This document shows positions 44,533-52,466 of a stretch of DNA of 64,000 bases, one piece after another (the first letter of the stretch is position 1; every line of letters starts with the position of its first letter). The position numbers were made by a program, and so were the translations under genes. The notes beneath the pieces were generated by a model. The model saw only the letters and a program-made list of their open reading frames with translations. It did not search any database and was not told the DNA's origin. Source of the stretch: Draconibacterium aestuarii (GTDB lineage Bacteria; Bacteroidota; Bacteroidia; Bacteroidales; Prolixibacteraceae); NCBI GenBank assembly GCA_026671195.1, contig JAPOHD010000027.1:372001-436000 (forward strand), written 5' to 3'.

Positions 44533-45110
44533 TGTAATTCGTACGAGTGAGAATATATTTCGAAAACCGTTCCAAATGGATCCTCAACGTAACACATCCG
44601 GTAGAGTTTATGGCCCGGGTAATATTCCCTGATTGGCATTCTTTGTTTACCTCCGGCATCTACAATTTTCTTCACTAATCCTTCAACATCGGGATCTTGT
44701 ACCGAAAAATGAAACAAACCACTTCTGAAAGGTTCAAAGTTAGGCTTCAGTTCTTTACTCTCTTTAAATTCGAATAGCTCAAAGCCAATTTTATCGCCTG
44801 ATGAAAGGTGCGCAATTTTAAAAGTACCCCATCCCTCACCAAACACATCGATACACATTTGACCAATGGCTGTTTCATTTTCTTCTTTTACAACAGTTGG
44901 TTCCATAATCACATAGAAGCCCATTACCTCGGTATAAAACTTAACAGCTTCTTCAATATTCGGAACGGTAATTCCAATATGCGAGAAAGTTTTTGGGTAG
45001 GTTTTTAAAGATTCATCTCTATTTTTCATACTATTTGTTTTTTGTGAATAAACAGGTGTTGCAAGCAACATTATTAAAGCAACACGTATTAATACTGATA
45101 TGTTTTTCAT
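44508..45110 (-). CDS. VOC (glyoxalase/dioxygenase fold) protein, exported
   Basis: A 200-residue vicinal-oxygen-chelate protein with a signal peptide (LIRVALIMLLATPVYSQ). The VOC fold is seen in FSHIGITVPNIEEAVKFYTE, VMGFYVIMEP, GIFHFSVQ-like LFHFSVQDPDVEGLVKKI, and CYVEDPFGTVFEIYSHSYEL. One His and late Glu are in place for metal binding. Exported VOC proteins are less common than cytoplasmic ones. It overlaps the convergent HxlR gene by 25 bp, which could give antisense effects. Function (glyoxalase, dioxygenase or resistance) cannot be decided. Confidence 0.83.
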   Translation of the reverse strand: MKNISVLIRVALIMLLATPVYSQKTNSMKNRDESLKTYPKTFSHIGITVPNIEEAVKFYTEVMGFYVIMEPTVVKEENETAIGQMCIDVFGEGWGTFKIAHLSSGDKIGFELFEFKESKELKPNFEPFRSGLFHFSVQDPDVEGLVKKIVDAGGKQRMPIREYYPGHKLYRMCYVEDPFGTVFEIYSHSYELHYSVGENK

Positions 45111-45320
45111 TTTATATTATTTTAAATTCGTGTGCAAAATAAAAGTGAAAATATCAGTAAAACAAGAAGTTACATTGTTTGCATATAGTTACACCAATGT
45201 GTATTTTTAAGATTGCAAAGGATTTGCGACGCAAAAAAAATTGAAAAAAGTTAGTGGTTATTGGGTTTGGTGGAAGCAGGCAGATCTTTTCTACAGTTTG
45301 GAACTTTGGAATAGGTAAAC

Positions 45321-45345
45321 CTTCAAGGTTTTTAAACCCTTGAAG
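45321..45345. repeat. CCTTCAAGG hairpin repeat, copy B
   Basis: Perfect 8-bp arms CTTCAAGG (45321-45328) and CCTTGAAG (45338-45345) around a T/A-rich 9-nt loop. Confidence 0.6.
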
Positions 45346-45435
45346 ATTTACACTACTATCCAATAGCACGTAAACCTAAAAAACACCGAGGAAACACAAA
45401 AAAACACTCAGAAATGGCACACAACCACGTCGTGT

Positions 45436-45560
45436 TGCATTTCTGACTGGTTAATCCCATTTATTTCCCGTTTTTTGCATTTCTGTGCGGTCGTGTTGCA
45501 TTTTCCGGCGGTTTCTTACGTTCCCTGGTGGTCTGTCGTATTTCCGTCCGGTAATTTTGA
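45436..45560. repeat. Degenerate 20-21-bp tandem repeat
   Basis: About six units. Successive GGT triplets are spaced 40, 21, 20 and 20 bp, with TGCATTTCTG- or TTTCCG-type blocks before them, for example TGCATTTCTGTGCGGT, then TGCATTTTCCGGCGGT. The period is half the 42 bp seen in the array at 54742, and both use TTTCCG blocks. Confidence 0.55.
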
Positions 45561-45576
45561 AATCTGCCGGATACAA

Positions 45577-45613
45577 CAAGACCTTCAAGGTTTTTGCAAC
45601 CTTGAAGGTCTTG
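45577..45613. repeat. CCTTCAAGG hairpin repeat, copy C (likely terminator)
   Basis: Perfect 14-bp arms (45577-45590 with 45600-45613) around TTTTTGCAA, 20 bp past the sulfatase stop on the minus strand, so it probably ends that transcript. Confidence 0.7.
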
Positions 45614-45633
45614 TGAAATTTGCAGGAACATTT

Positions 45634-47094
45634 TTATTTTCTGCCGATCTCCCGGTTTCCTGCCCCTTTTTCAATACCCACATTTAAATCGCCCAGCTCG
45701 GCGCGGGCTTCCTCAACAAGTTTCATCAATTCTGCTACTTTTTCCGGATGATACTCAATCACATTGTATTGCTCGCCCGGATCGCGCATCATGTTGTACA
45801 ACTCGGGTTCTTCAACTTTCATTCTAATTCGTTTTCCTCCGTAGCCATTTTCTCCGGGCTGAGTATGATACGAAGCCCAGGTGTGCGGCAATACCAGTTT
45901 CCAGTTGTCTTTGCGCACGCCGTTCAGATTGTTTTTGCCGTAGTAAAACAATATGGTTTCACGTGGTTCTGTTTCGGTTTTTCCTTTCCAGAGATCTGTG
46001 ATGTCCAACCCGTCTATTTTTAATTCAGGTAGTTTTGCTTCGGCAATTTTGGCAAAACTTGGCAGTATGTCAATGGCACAGCCCAGCTTGTTGCAAATAG
46101 TTCCGGCAGGGGTTGCTGCCGGCCATTTAATAATAAAAGGTACCCGTTGTCCACCTTCCCAACTGGTTGTTTTTCCTTCGCGCAAACCACCCGCCGATCC
46201 GGCATGATTGCCATAATTTAACCACGGCCCATTGTCGGTAGTAAAAATAAAAACGGTGTTTTCAGCAATACCATTGGCTGCTAATGCTTTTTCAATTTGG
46301 CCAACACTCCAGTCAATTTCCATCATTACATCGCCATACAGGCCTTGTTTGCTTTTTCCCCTGAATTTATCGGAAACGCCCAGCGGAACATGGCTCATAC
46401 TGTGTGGTACATACAAAAAGAATGGGTTGTCAGCATTGCGGTTAATAAAATCTACCGCTTTTTCTGTGTACAATGTTGTTAGTGTATCCTGGCCTTTTAG
46501 GTCGGTAATGGTCATCATTATGTCATTCCCATTTAAAACCGGCAGATCCGGGTTTTTTAAGCGTCCATGCCCTTCCGGAACAGGATTTCCAACATCGTCG
46601 AGCGGCCACATATCGTTGGAGTAGGGAATTCCCACATATTCATCAAAACCATGTTGCAGGGGTAAAAATTCGGTTGGACGCCCTAAATGCCATTTCCCAA
46701 AAATACCCGTGGCATATCCTTTTTCTTTCAGCATTTCGGCAATGGTGGTTTCGTTTGGATTAATGCCTACCTGGTCATTCGGAAAAAGAGCGCCCGAAAA
46801 TCCAATTCGATTGGGGTAGCAGCCTGTCATCAATCCGGCGCGCGAGGCACTGCATACGGGTTGTGCTGCATAAAAATTGGTAAAACGCATTCCTTCGGCA
46901 GCCATTTTGTCGAGGTTGGGAGTAGTCCAGCCGGTGGCTCCCTGGGTGCCAATATCGCCGTAACCCATGTCGTCGATAAAAACAACTACAAAGTTGGTAT
47001 GATCAATTGTTGCCGATTTCTGTTCGGGTTTGGGTGAACACGAAACTGCAGTTAAAAGTATTGCAGCAAAAAAGGAAATGATTAATGTCTTCAT
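45634..47094 (-). CDS. Type I (formylglycine) sulfatase lipoprotein
   Basis: A 486-residue arylsulfatase-like enzyme with lipobox LTAVSC. The formylglycine signature is complete: C81-S-A-S-R85 followed by AGLMTG. Other metal and active-site blocks are FVVVFIDDMGYGDIG (two Asp), GIFGKWHLG (Lys, His), PHSMSHVPL and IFTTDNGPW (Asp, Asn). As a Cys-type sulfatase it needs a maturase (anSME), which is not in the window. Placed 1.7 kb from the GH2 gene, it suggests removal of sulfate from a galactan-like glycan, but the sulfate position cannot be told from sequence. Confidence 0.92.
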   Translation of the reverse strand: MKTLIISFFAAILLTAVSCSPKPEQKSATIDHTNFVVVFIDDMGYGDIGTQGATGWTTPNLDKMAAEGMRFTNFYAAQPVCSASRAGLMTGCYPNRIGFSGALFPNDQVGINPNETTIAEMLKEKGYATGIFGKWHLGRPTEFLPLQHGFDEYVGIPYSNDMWPLDDVGNPVPEGHGRLKNPDLPVLNGNDIMMTITDLKGQDTLTTLYTEKAVDFINRNADNPFFLYVPHSMSHVPLGVSDKFRGKSKQGLYGDVMMEIDWSVGQIEKALAANGIAENTVFIFTTDNGPWLNYGNHAGSAGGLREGKTTSWEGGQRVPFIIKWPAATPAGTICNKLGCAIDILPSFAKIAEAKLPELKIDGLDITDLWKGKTETEPRETILFYYGKNNLNGVRKDNWKLVLPHTWASYHTQPGENGYGGKRIRMKVEEPELYNMMRDPGEQYNVIEYHPEKVAELMKLVEEARAELGDLNVGIEKGAGNREIGRK

Positions 47095-47321
47095 TCGGTT
47101 TTTATTGTTGGTTTTTGATTGCTAAAAGTAGTGATTTAAACCGGATTATGCATGAAGGAGTTGTTATGAGCATTGAAAATACAATAAAACAAGCACTTGC
47201 TGAGACGAGGTATAGCACTGTTCTGGTGAGTTGGGGCAAGTGAGTGAAGCGCCTTGTTTTGAAGTGGTTTCAATGCGCAATAGACTTTTTAATGCATATT
47301 ACGGGTTGATCTGAAAGGAAC

Positions 47322-47792
47322 TTATTTTTTCCCCGCATATTGTTCAATCAGGAACTGGAACAAACGGTTGATGCGATTTACTTTTATGTCATCGTTTTTG
47401 GGCTCCTCAATAAATCCCACCCAGAACTTTTTAGCAGAAACGGGCATCCTGGCGAAGTAATTTGCCATTTCCGAATCGTTGTCGAGCAGCCATTGTAAAT
47501 AGTCAGGTATTTTAATTGTGCGGGGCGCAGTGTCTCGTTCCACCTGAATTTTTATGTTGTCGCCTTCCTGTTTCCCTACAGCCGTTAATATTTCTTTTTT
47601 CAGGTGAATCCAGTGGCCTCCCTTGCCGTTTGGGAGCAGGTTCATCGAATACCTTGCACCTTCCACCTCTACCTTCCACCAAACGTGTTTTTTTGTGCCA
47701 AACTCGGCAATGCTGTCAAACGGAAATTCGGCATAAACCCCCTTAAACGGGCCGTTGATTAAAACTGTTTCGTAGGTAAACTTTTTAGCCAT
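47322..47792 (-). CDS. DUF1905/YdeI-like protein
   Basis: A 156-residue cytoplasmic protein with an N-terminal DUF1905 beta domain (FPFDSIAEFGTKKHVWWKVE, WIHLKKEILTAVGKQEGDNI) and a C-terminal YdeI/OmpD-associated helix pair (YFARMPVSAKKFWVGFIEEP, then NRINRLFQFL). The function of the family is unknown. Start at 47792 (MAKKFTYE) or two codons earlier at 47798. It overlaps the end of queG by a few bases on the same strand, so the two are translationally coupled. Confidence 0.85.
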   Translation of the reverse strand: MAKKFTYETVLINGPFKGVYAEFPFDSIAEFGTKKHVWWKVEVEGARYSMNLLPNGKGGHWIHLKKEILTAVGKQEGDNIKIQVERDTAPRTIKIPDYLQWLLDNDSEMANYFARMPVSAKKFWVGFIEEPKNDDIKVNRINRLFQFLIEQYAGKK

Positions 47793-48723
47793 TTCCAAGG
47801 AATTTGAGGTTGCGCTGTAAACCTTTAAATCCGGTTCGTTTAACCGCCGAATTTTTGAAAAGTTCGTTGAAGAGCGGTTTTTCCATTGTGTTCCAATCTT
47901 CCTTTTTTAACTGAAGTAGTTTGGGATGAGGCTCAAACCCGGGTTCGCTGTGTGGTACCGATTTTAAATTCCACGGACAAACATCCTGGCAAATGTCGCA
48001 GCCAAAAATACGATTCTCAAACTGTCCCCCGAGGTTTTTGTCCAGTTCGCCACGTAGTTCAATGGTTTGGTACGATATACACAAGCGGGCATCAACAACC
48101 CGTTCGGCAACAATGGCTTTTGTTGGGCAGGCATCCACGCATTTTGTACAGTTTCCGCAGTGGTTGCGCACCAGTCCGAATTCATCGTAAGGCAGTTCAA
48201 TATCAATAATCAATTCTCCGATAAAAAAGAAACTGCCGTGCTCTACCGAAATCAGGTTGCTGTTTTTGCCGATCCATCCCAAACCTGCTTTTTTTGCCCA
48301 GGCACGTTCCAATACCGGCGCCGAATCAACAAAAGGACGGCCTTCGCAAGGATTTATTTCGTTTTGAATAAATTGGAGTAATTTTCGTAATTTATCTTTC
48401 AATACAAAATGATAGTCGGTTCCGTAAGCGTATTTCGAAATCACGGGTGCCTCCTTGTCATCCTGTGTTTTCTCGGGGAAATAGTTTTGTAAAACCACAA
48501 GGATGGTTTTGGCTCCTTCAACCAGTAGTTCAGGATTGAGACGTTTATCTGTGTTTCGTTCCATATAGCCCATTTCTCCGTGCATCCCTCCTGAAATCCA
48601 CGATTCGAAATGAGTTTTTTCTTCATTCAGAGAAGATGCGGGTACCCAGTTGCAGGCCTCCAGACCTAATTCTTTTGCTTTGTCCTTTATTTTCCTGATT
48701 ATTTCGTCTTGCCCGGCTTTCAT
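47785..48723 (-). CDS. queG: Epoxyqueuosine reductase QueG
   Basis: A 312-residue cobalamin and Fe-S enzyme that makes the last step of queuosine synthesis on tRNA. The N-terminal B12-binding part has YAYGTDYHFVLKDKL and the conserved RPFVDSAPVLERAWAKKAGL (catalytic Asp region). Two 4Fe-4S motifs follow, CGNCTKCVDACPTKAI and CDICQDVCPWN. It is full length apart from lacking the HEAT repeats of longer homologues, as is normal for short QueG. Coupled to the downstream DUF1905 gene. Confidence 0.95.
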   Translation of the reverse strand: MKAGQDEIIRKIKDKAKELGLEACNWVPASSLNEEKTHFESWISGGMHGEMGYMERNTDKRLNPELLVEGAKTILVVLQNYFPEKTQDDKEAPVISKYAYGTDYHFVLKDKLRKLLQFIQNEINPCEGRPFVDSAPVLERAWAKKAGLGWIGKNSNLISVEHGSFFFIGELIIDIELPYDEFGLVRNHCGNCTKCVDACPTKAIVAERVVDARLCISYQTIELRGELDKNLGGQFENRIFGCDICQDVCPWNLKSVPHSEPGFEPHPKLLQLKKEDWNTMEKPLFNELFKNSAVKRTGFKGLQRNLKFLGNG

Positions 48724-48956
48724 TTACTGTTTAAAATTTCTGCAGAAATAAAACTAAACATTTTATTTTAAACCGGCCATGGTAAATGAAACGATAGTAC
48801 AGCGGTATTAAGTAAAAAAGGGCACAGTCAGGTCAAAAACAACTGGACCAAACTTATTAATTAGCAATATTTAAGGTGTGGAACCAATTATGAATGCCCA
48901 TTTTTATAGCGATGTAATTTATAGGAAATAAAAATGTGTAATTTCTAACTTCGTTG

Positions 48957-48964
48957 TATATTTG
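48957..48964 (+). promoter_or_regulatory. Putative -7 element TATATTTG before ppx/gppA-like gene
   Basis: An exact TAnnTTTG box 19 bp before the start codon, with GGAGAGAG following as a rare, well-formed ribosome site (12-5 bp before the ATG). No TTG at the -33 spacing. Confidence 0.4.
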
Positions 48965-48983
48965 ATTTTGGAGAGAGTATTTT

Positions 48984-49910
48984 ATGCGCATTGCAGTAAT
49001 CGACTTAGGGACAAATACATGTAACTTGCTGGTAGCCCAATTAGAGAATGGTGGCTACAAAATATTGCACCAAAGTAAGCAGTTGGTGAAGCTTGGTGAC
49101 GATAAGATTAAAGAAAATGAGATCAGCAAGGAAGCGACTCAAAGAACTATTGATTCGTTTTGTGCCCACGGCAAAATTATTGAGGAGTTGGAGGTTGATT
49201 ATGTAAAAGTAATAGCAACTTCGGCCGTTCGAACCGCAGAAAATAAAATTCCGTTTCTTGAAAAATTGGGCGAATCGAATGGTTGGTTAGTAAAATTAGT
49301 GTCGGGAGAAAGAGAGGCTGAGTTAATTTTTAAAGGTGTACTTCTGGCATTTGGCAGTTTGTCTGATCCATCTGTTATTCTTGATATCGGAGGAGGAAGC
49401 AACGAAATAATTCTGGCGCACAACAAAACTGTGGTTTGGAAAGAAAGCCGGCCAACCGGTATGGCTCGCATTATCAATAAATTTAAATTGTCGGATCCAA
49501 TTGAGGCATCTGAAGTTGAAGGGCTGCAAAACTATTTTGCAGAACAACATGTGGCAGCCATACAAAATTGTAAGCAGAAACTAGTAGAAACACTTATCGG
49601 TTGCTCGGGTGCTTTCGATACGGTTGTTGATTTGATCGACGGGGTTGATCCGGGTGAAAAATCGCGGATAAAACAGGAGGTTACACTGGATGATTTTTAT
49701 ACGGTGTACAAAACATTATTAAAATCAACACGTGAAGAGCGAATGCAAATGAAAGGTATGGATTATGTTCGTGTGGATTTAATTGTGCCGGCGGTGATTT
49801 TAATTGAGTGTTTGGTTGCTGAGATTGGGATCAAAAAAATCGTTCAGACCGATTTTGCCCTTCGCGAAGGTGTTTTGTTTGAAAAGATGCAAAAGCTGGC
49901 TAAAGTTTAA
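48984..49910 (+). CDS. Ppx/GppA family phosphatase
   Basis: A 308-residue exopolyphosphatase/guanosine pentaphosphatase-family enzyme of the actin-like ATPase fold. The phosphate loops are AVIDLGTNTCNLLVAQ at the N-terminus and ILDIGGGSNEIILA (about residues 130-143), with ATSAVRTAENK and LIGCSGAFDTVVDLI also typical. It has only the two-lobed core (about 300 residues) and lacks the C-terminal HD-type domain of long Ppx/GppA, as in many Bacteroidota. It hydrolyses polyphosphate or pppGpp; which one is undecided. It overlaps the convergent amrS-like gene by 11 bp. Confidence 0.92.
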   Translation: MRIAVIDLGTNTCNLLVAQLENGGYKILHQSKQLVKLGDDKIKENEISKEATQRTIDSFCAHGKIIEELEVDYVKVIATSAVRTAENKIPFLEKLGESNGWLVKLVSGEREAELIFKGVLLAFGSLSDPSVILDIGGGSNEIILAHNKTVVWKESRPTGMARIINKFKLSDPIEASEVEGLQNYFAEQHVAAIQNCKQKLVETLIGCSGAFDTVVDLIDGVDPGEKSRIKQEVTLDDFYTVYKTLLKSTREERMQMKGMDYVRVDLIVPAVILIECLVAEIGIKKIVQTDFALREGVLFEKMQKLAKV

Positions 49911-50907
49911 TGTTGGAAGGAGTACCACAATTTGTACAATTTCCGTTGGTTGTAAGTCGATTCAGTTCTGTGTTGTACCGGTTTCTGGTCACCAAAACCT
50001 CTCCGCAGGAAGAGCAAAAAGTCGATGATCTTTCAACATCGCTCACATTTCCTAAATATACATGCTGAAGATGCTGCTTTGCTATGTTGTAAAACGAAGT
50101 TAACGTTTCAATGGGGGTAGGCGAAATAGTCATTTTAAATTGTGGATAGTAGCGCGAAAGGTGCAGCGGAGTTTTCTCCCCAAGTTCCGAAGCCACCCAT
50201 TTTACCATATTCTCAAACTCGGGTTTGTTATCGTTTAGCCCTGGAATTACAAGGTTGGTAATCTCTAAATGTGTTTGGCTTTGTGCAATTGTTTTTAAGG
50301 TTTCTAAAACCGGCTGAAGTTTCCCTTTGGTGTGCTTCTGATAAAATTCTTCCGAAAATGCTTTTAAATCGATGTTAAAGGCATCGATAAATGGAATTAA
50401 ATGCTGAAGCGGTTCAGTGTTGATATAGCCGTTTGAAACCACTACATTTTTAAGATTTGCCGCTTTTGCTTTTTCTGCGGTTTCCAGCATAAATTCGTAA
50501 AACGTAAAAGGTTCGTTGTAGGTGTAGGCAATTCCAATATTGTTCCAGGTTTTAAGTGCTTCGGTAATAATTTGGTCAGATGCGATGTTGTGAAATCCTG
50601 AAAACTGTTTTGCCTCGCATTGCGAAATCCGGTGGTTCTGGCAAAAGCTACAGTGCAGGTTGCACCCTACTTCTCCAATCGATAATATGCTGGTGCCGGG
50701 ATAAAAATGATAAAGTGGTTTTTTCTCAATAGGATCGGAACCCAGAGCAGCAACTTTGTTGTAGACCTCTGTAATCAGCCTGCCGTTTTGGTTGGTACGT
50801 ACCTTACAATTTCCTGTCTGATCAATATTCAGAATACAATTCCACGGACAAAGCTCACATTTTACCCGGTTCTCTTTCAATTTTGTATAAAAAAGAGCCT
50901 CTTTCAT
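49900..50907 (-). CDS. amrS: AmmeMemoRadiSam system radical SAM protein AmrS
   Basis: A 335-residue radical-SAM protein of the AmmeMemoRadiSam group. The SAM-cluster motif is C-N-L-H-C-S-F-C in GEVGCNLHCSFCQNHRISQ, with an N-terminal cysteine motif CELCPWNCIL and, at the C-terminus, a zinc-ribbon-like pair CSSCGEVL and CTNCG. The partners AmmeMemo (AmrA/AmrB) are not in the window. The system's reaction is not established. The gene starts 56 bp after the truncated GNAT gene stop, and repressor, GNAT and this gene may form one transcript. Confidence 0.9.
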   Translation of the reverse strand: MKEALFYTKLKENRVKCELCPWNCILNIDQTGNCKVRTNQNGRLITEVYNKVAALGSDPIEKKPLYHFYPGTSILSIGEVGCNLHCSFCQNHRISQCEAKQFSGFHNIASDQIITEALKTWNNIGIAYTYNEPFTFYEFMLETAEKAKAANLKNVVVSNGYINTEPLQHLIPFIDAFNIDLKAFSEEFYQKHTKGKLQPVLETLKTIAQSQTHLEITNLVIPGLNDNKPEFENMVKWVASELGEKTPLHLSRYYPQFKMTISPTPIETLTSFYNIAKQHLQHVYLGNVSDVERSSTFCSSCGEVLVTRNRYNTELNRLTTNGNCTNCGTPSNIKL

Positions 50908-50963
50908 TTTTTCCGAATTTATTTAAAGGTACAAAAAGCCTGACAATTGACCTTGAGCAGTCC

Positions 50964-51335
50964 TTAACAAAAGGGGAGGGAGGTCGGATTTTTCCTGGTT
51001 GTGCCGGTATTTCGCAAACTTTGTTTACCGCTCGAAAGTAACCAGTGTTCGGCAAGGTTTAAAAGCCGGGTTTCAATTTGTTTGTTTTTGTGAGTTGGCA
51101 AAACAGCCAGCATATAAATTGCGGTTGTCAGTTTGTCGGCAATAATAAAACCAACTACTTCGTTTTCAACTTCGCACAGCCAGCCTTTGTAAGAAGTTTT
51201 AAGTTTTTCGGCTATTGTTTCAACTGAGATTCCGCGCGTTTCCAGTTCTTCGTAAGTGAAATTGTTCTCATCGGTTGCCACTCTTACTTCAAAAATGGCT
51301 GGAATATCTTGCTGGGTAATTTCTTTAAATTTCAT
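50964..51335 (-). CDS. GNAT acetyltransferase, C-terminally truncated
   Basis: A 123-residue GNAT-fold protein. The N-terminal and core strands are normal (ITQQDIPAIFEVRVATDENN, WLCEVENEVVGFIIAD, AIYMLAVLPTHKNKQIETRL, where the acetyl-CoA loop Q/R-x-x-G/A appears as THKNKQIETRL). After LAEHWLLSSGKQSLR the sequence turns to NTGTTRKNPTSLPFC and stops, so the final strand-helix with the catalytic Tyr (usually AYGFYxKxGW) is missing. The acetyl-CoA loop also lacks its glycines. It is probably decaying or non-catalytic. It starts 1 bp after the stop of the S24 repressor gene, so it is co-transcribed with it. Confidence 0.7.
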   Translation of the reverse strand: MKFKEITQQDIPAIFEVRVATDENNFTYEELETRGISVETIAEKLKTSYKGWLCEVENEVVGFIIADKLTTAIYMLAVLPTHKNKQIETRLLNLAEHWLLSSGKQSLRNTGTTRKNPTSLPFC

Positions 51336-51336
51336 T

Positions 51337-52134
51337 TTACATTTTTTGAGTAAGTAAATTAATGTCAGATTTCATTTGTTCCACTTGTTTTACAAGCTTG
51401 CTTAAATCCGTCTCCGGATCAGGGAGTTCGGTGTTTAGGTAGCACACAAACTTCCAGGCTTCTTTTACTTCCGAAATGGGCACATCGTAAGGTTCAAAGT
51501 CGGTATTTAACGAAATCAGCCGAAGCAATCTGTTTTCGCTGATATTGTTTTCAGCCACTTTAAAAACAATGCCTTCATCGCGGGTAACAATAATGTAGGC
51601 CTGGTTGGTTTTTATATCGAAAAAATCCTGTATGAATTCGGCAATCACAATCGACCCATCCGGAATAGGCAGCATCGAATCGCCTTCAATAGAAAATGCA
51701 CGGTACTTTTTCTCTTTCGATAAAAAGGGCAACTGAAACACGGGCAGGTTGCCAATGTATTCCGGATCGGCAAAACTGTTTACGTAGCCCGCCTTGGCTT
51801 TTTCGTTTACAAATTCAATGTTGTCGGTGTTGCCCGAATCAACAGTGGTGGCAATTACCCGCAAATTGCTACCCCGGATAAACACATCAAAGCCGTTCTG
51901 TATATCGGTAAACTGGCTTTCTGAAAGTTGGCTCAGATCAATATTAATTAATGTATCGATTGCAATTCCAAAATACTTTGAAAACGACTGCAAATGATTT
52001 ACCGTTGGTTGACTAATGGTATTCTCCAGCGCATTTACAGTTGTTCGTTTTATATCGAGTGCCACTGCCACATCGTTTTGTGTTCGTTTTTTGCGGTTTC
52101 GCAATAATTTTATGTTGCTGCTGAAATAGTTCAT
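51337..52134 (-). CDS. LexA/CI-like repressor (HTH-XRE + S24 peptidase domain)
   Basis: A 265-residue self-cleaving-type repressor. The XRE helix-turn-helix is at about residues 5-60 (RKKRTQNDVAVALDIKRTTV, NALENTISQPTVNHL). The S24 domain has the Ala-Gly cleavage pair in EKAKAGYVNSF, the catalytic Ser in FSIEGDSMLPIPDGS and the Lys in GIVFKVAEN. So it could cleave itself in a RecA-dependent or similar stress response. A coiled C-terminus follows. Upstream lies a cluster of inverted repeats (52274-52307), its likely operator. It heads the GNAT gene; no phage genes are nearby, so it looks like a chromosomal stress repressor. Confidence 0.88.
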   Translation of the reverse strand: MNYFSSNIKLLRNRKKRTQNDVAVALDIKRTTVNALENTISQPTVNHLQSFSKYFGIAIDTLINIDLSQLSESQFTDIQNGFDVFIRGSNLRVIATTVDSGNTDNIEFVNEKAKAGYVNSFADPEYIGNLPVFQLPFLSKEKKYRAFSIEGDSMLPIPDGSIVIAEFIQDFFDIKTNQAYIIVTRDEGIVFKVAENNISENRLLRLISLNTDFEPYDVPISEVKEAWKFVCYLNTELPDPETDLSKLVKQVEQMKSDINLLTQKM

Positions 52135-52273
52135 GTTGTATCGTTTTGTTAATGACTAAAGTCCATCGGCGGGGAAACCTCGTTAATCCCGGGCTTAAGT
52201 CTTTAATCTTTTTTAATTCTAAATAGCACTCAAATTTACAAAATATTATTGCTGAAATAAAATAAATGATTAA

Positions 52274-52307
52274 ATTATTATCGGTATAAATGATAATAAT
52301 ATTATCA
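52274..52307. promoter_or_regulatory. Putative operator: overlapping TTATTATC/GATAATAA repeats
   Basis: Three half-sites: ATTATTATC (52274-52282) pairs with GATAATAAT (52292-52300) as 9-bp arms 9 bp apart, and TGATAATA-A-TATTATCA (52291-52307) is a perfect 17-bp palindrome sharing the middle half-site. They lie about 140-170 bp ahead of the LexA/CI-like repressor and 160 bp ahead of the radical-SAM gene, so a dimer bound here could control either side. Binding is inferred from symmetry and context. Confidence 0.5.
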
Positions 52308-52377
52308 ACGTGTGATATGACAGTAAAGATGACTCTCTAAAAATTCCTAAGTGTTCTCCTCTGTGTAGATGTAAAAT

Positions 52378-52399
52378 ATCCCCGGTTTTGTCCGGGGAT
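52378..52399 (+). terminator. GC-rich hairpin with T-tail upstream of the radical-SAM gene
   Basis: Arms ATCCCCGG (52378-52385) and CCGGGGAT (52392-52399), then five more T from 52400. It looks like a rho-independent terminator, yet no gene on the plus strand ends there; it may be a leader attenuator of the radical-SAM gene 67 bp downstream, or a repeat. Confidence 0.5.
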
Positions 52400-52466
52400 T
52401 TTTGCGAAAGGAAATGGATTTAAGGGATTTCTGCTTTGGATGAGATAAGAGTGTGTGAAATGAATA

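Larger units (their letters stand above)
45111..45633. other. Repeat-rich intergenic region
   Basis: 523 bp with no supported gene. It holds two CCTTCAAGG/CCTTGAAGG hairpins (45321-45345 and 45577-45613) and between them a degenerate 20-21-bp tandem repeat (about 45431-45560). A stretch GGAACTTTGGAATAGGT near 45299 resembles GGACTTTGGAAAAGGT near 43991, so the repeats here form a larger family. Confidence 0.6.
52135..52466. other. Divergent intergenic region (repressor / radical SAM gene)
   Basis: 332 bp holding the operator-like inverted repeats and a GC-rich hairpin (separate entries). No small gene was recognised. Confidence 0.5.

Noticed and set aside
47886-48209. Plus-strand ORFs inside queG
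   Set aside because: Antisense shadows of the Cys-rich QueG sequence.
52378-52399. Terminator of a missing plus-strand gene
   Set aside because: No gene ends there; I kept the hairpin but not the idea of a lost gene.
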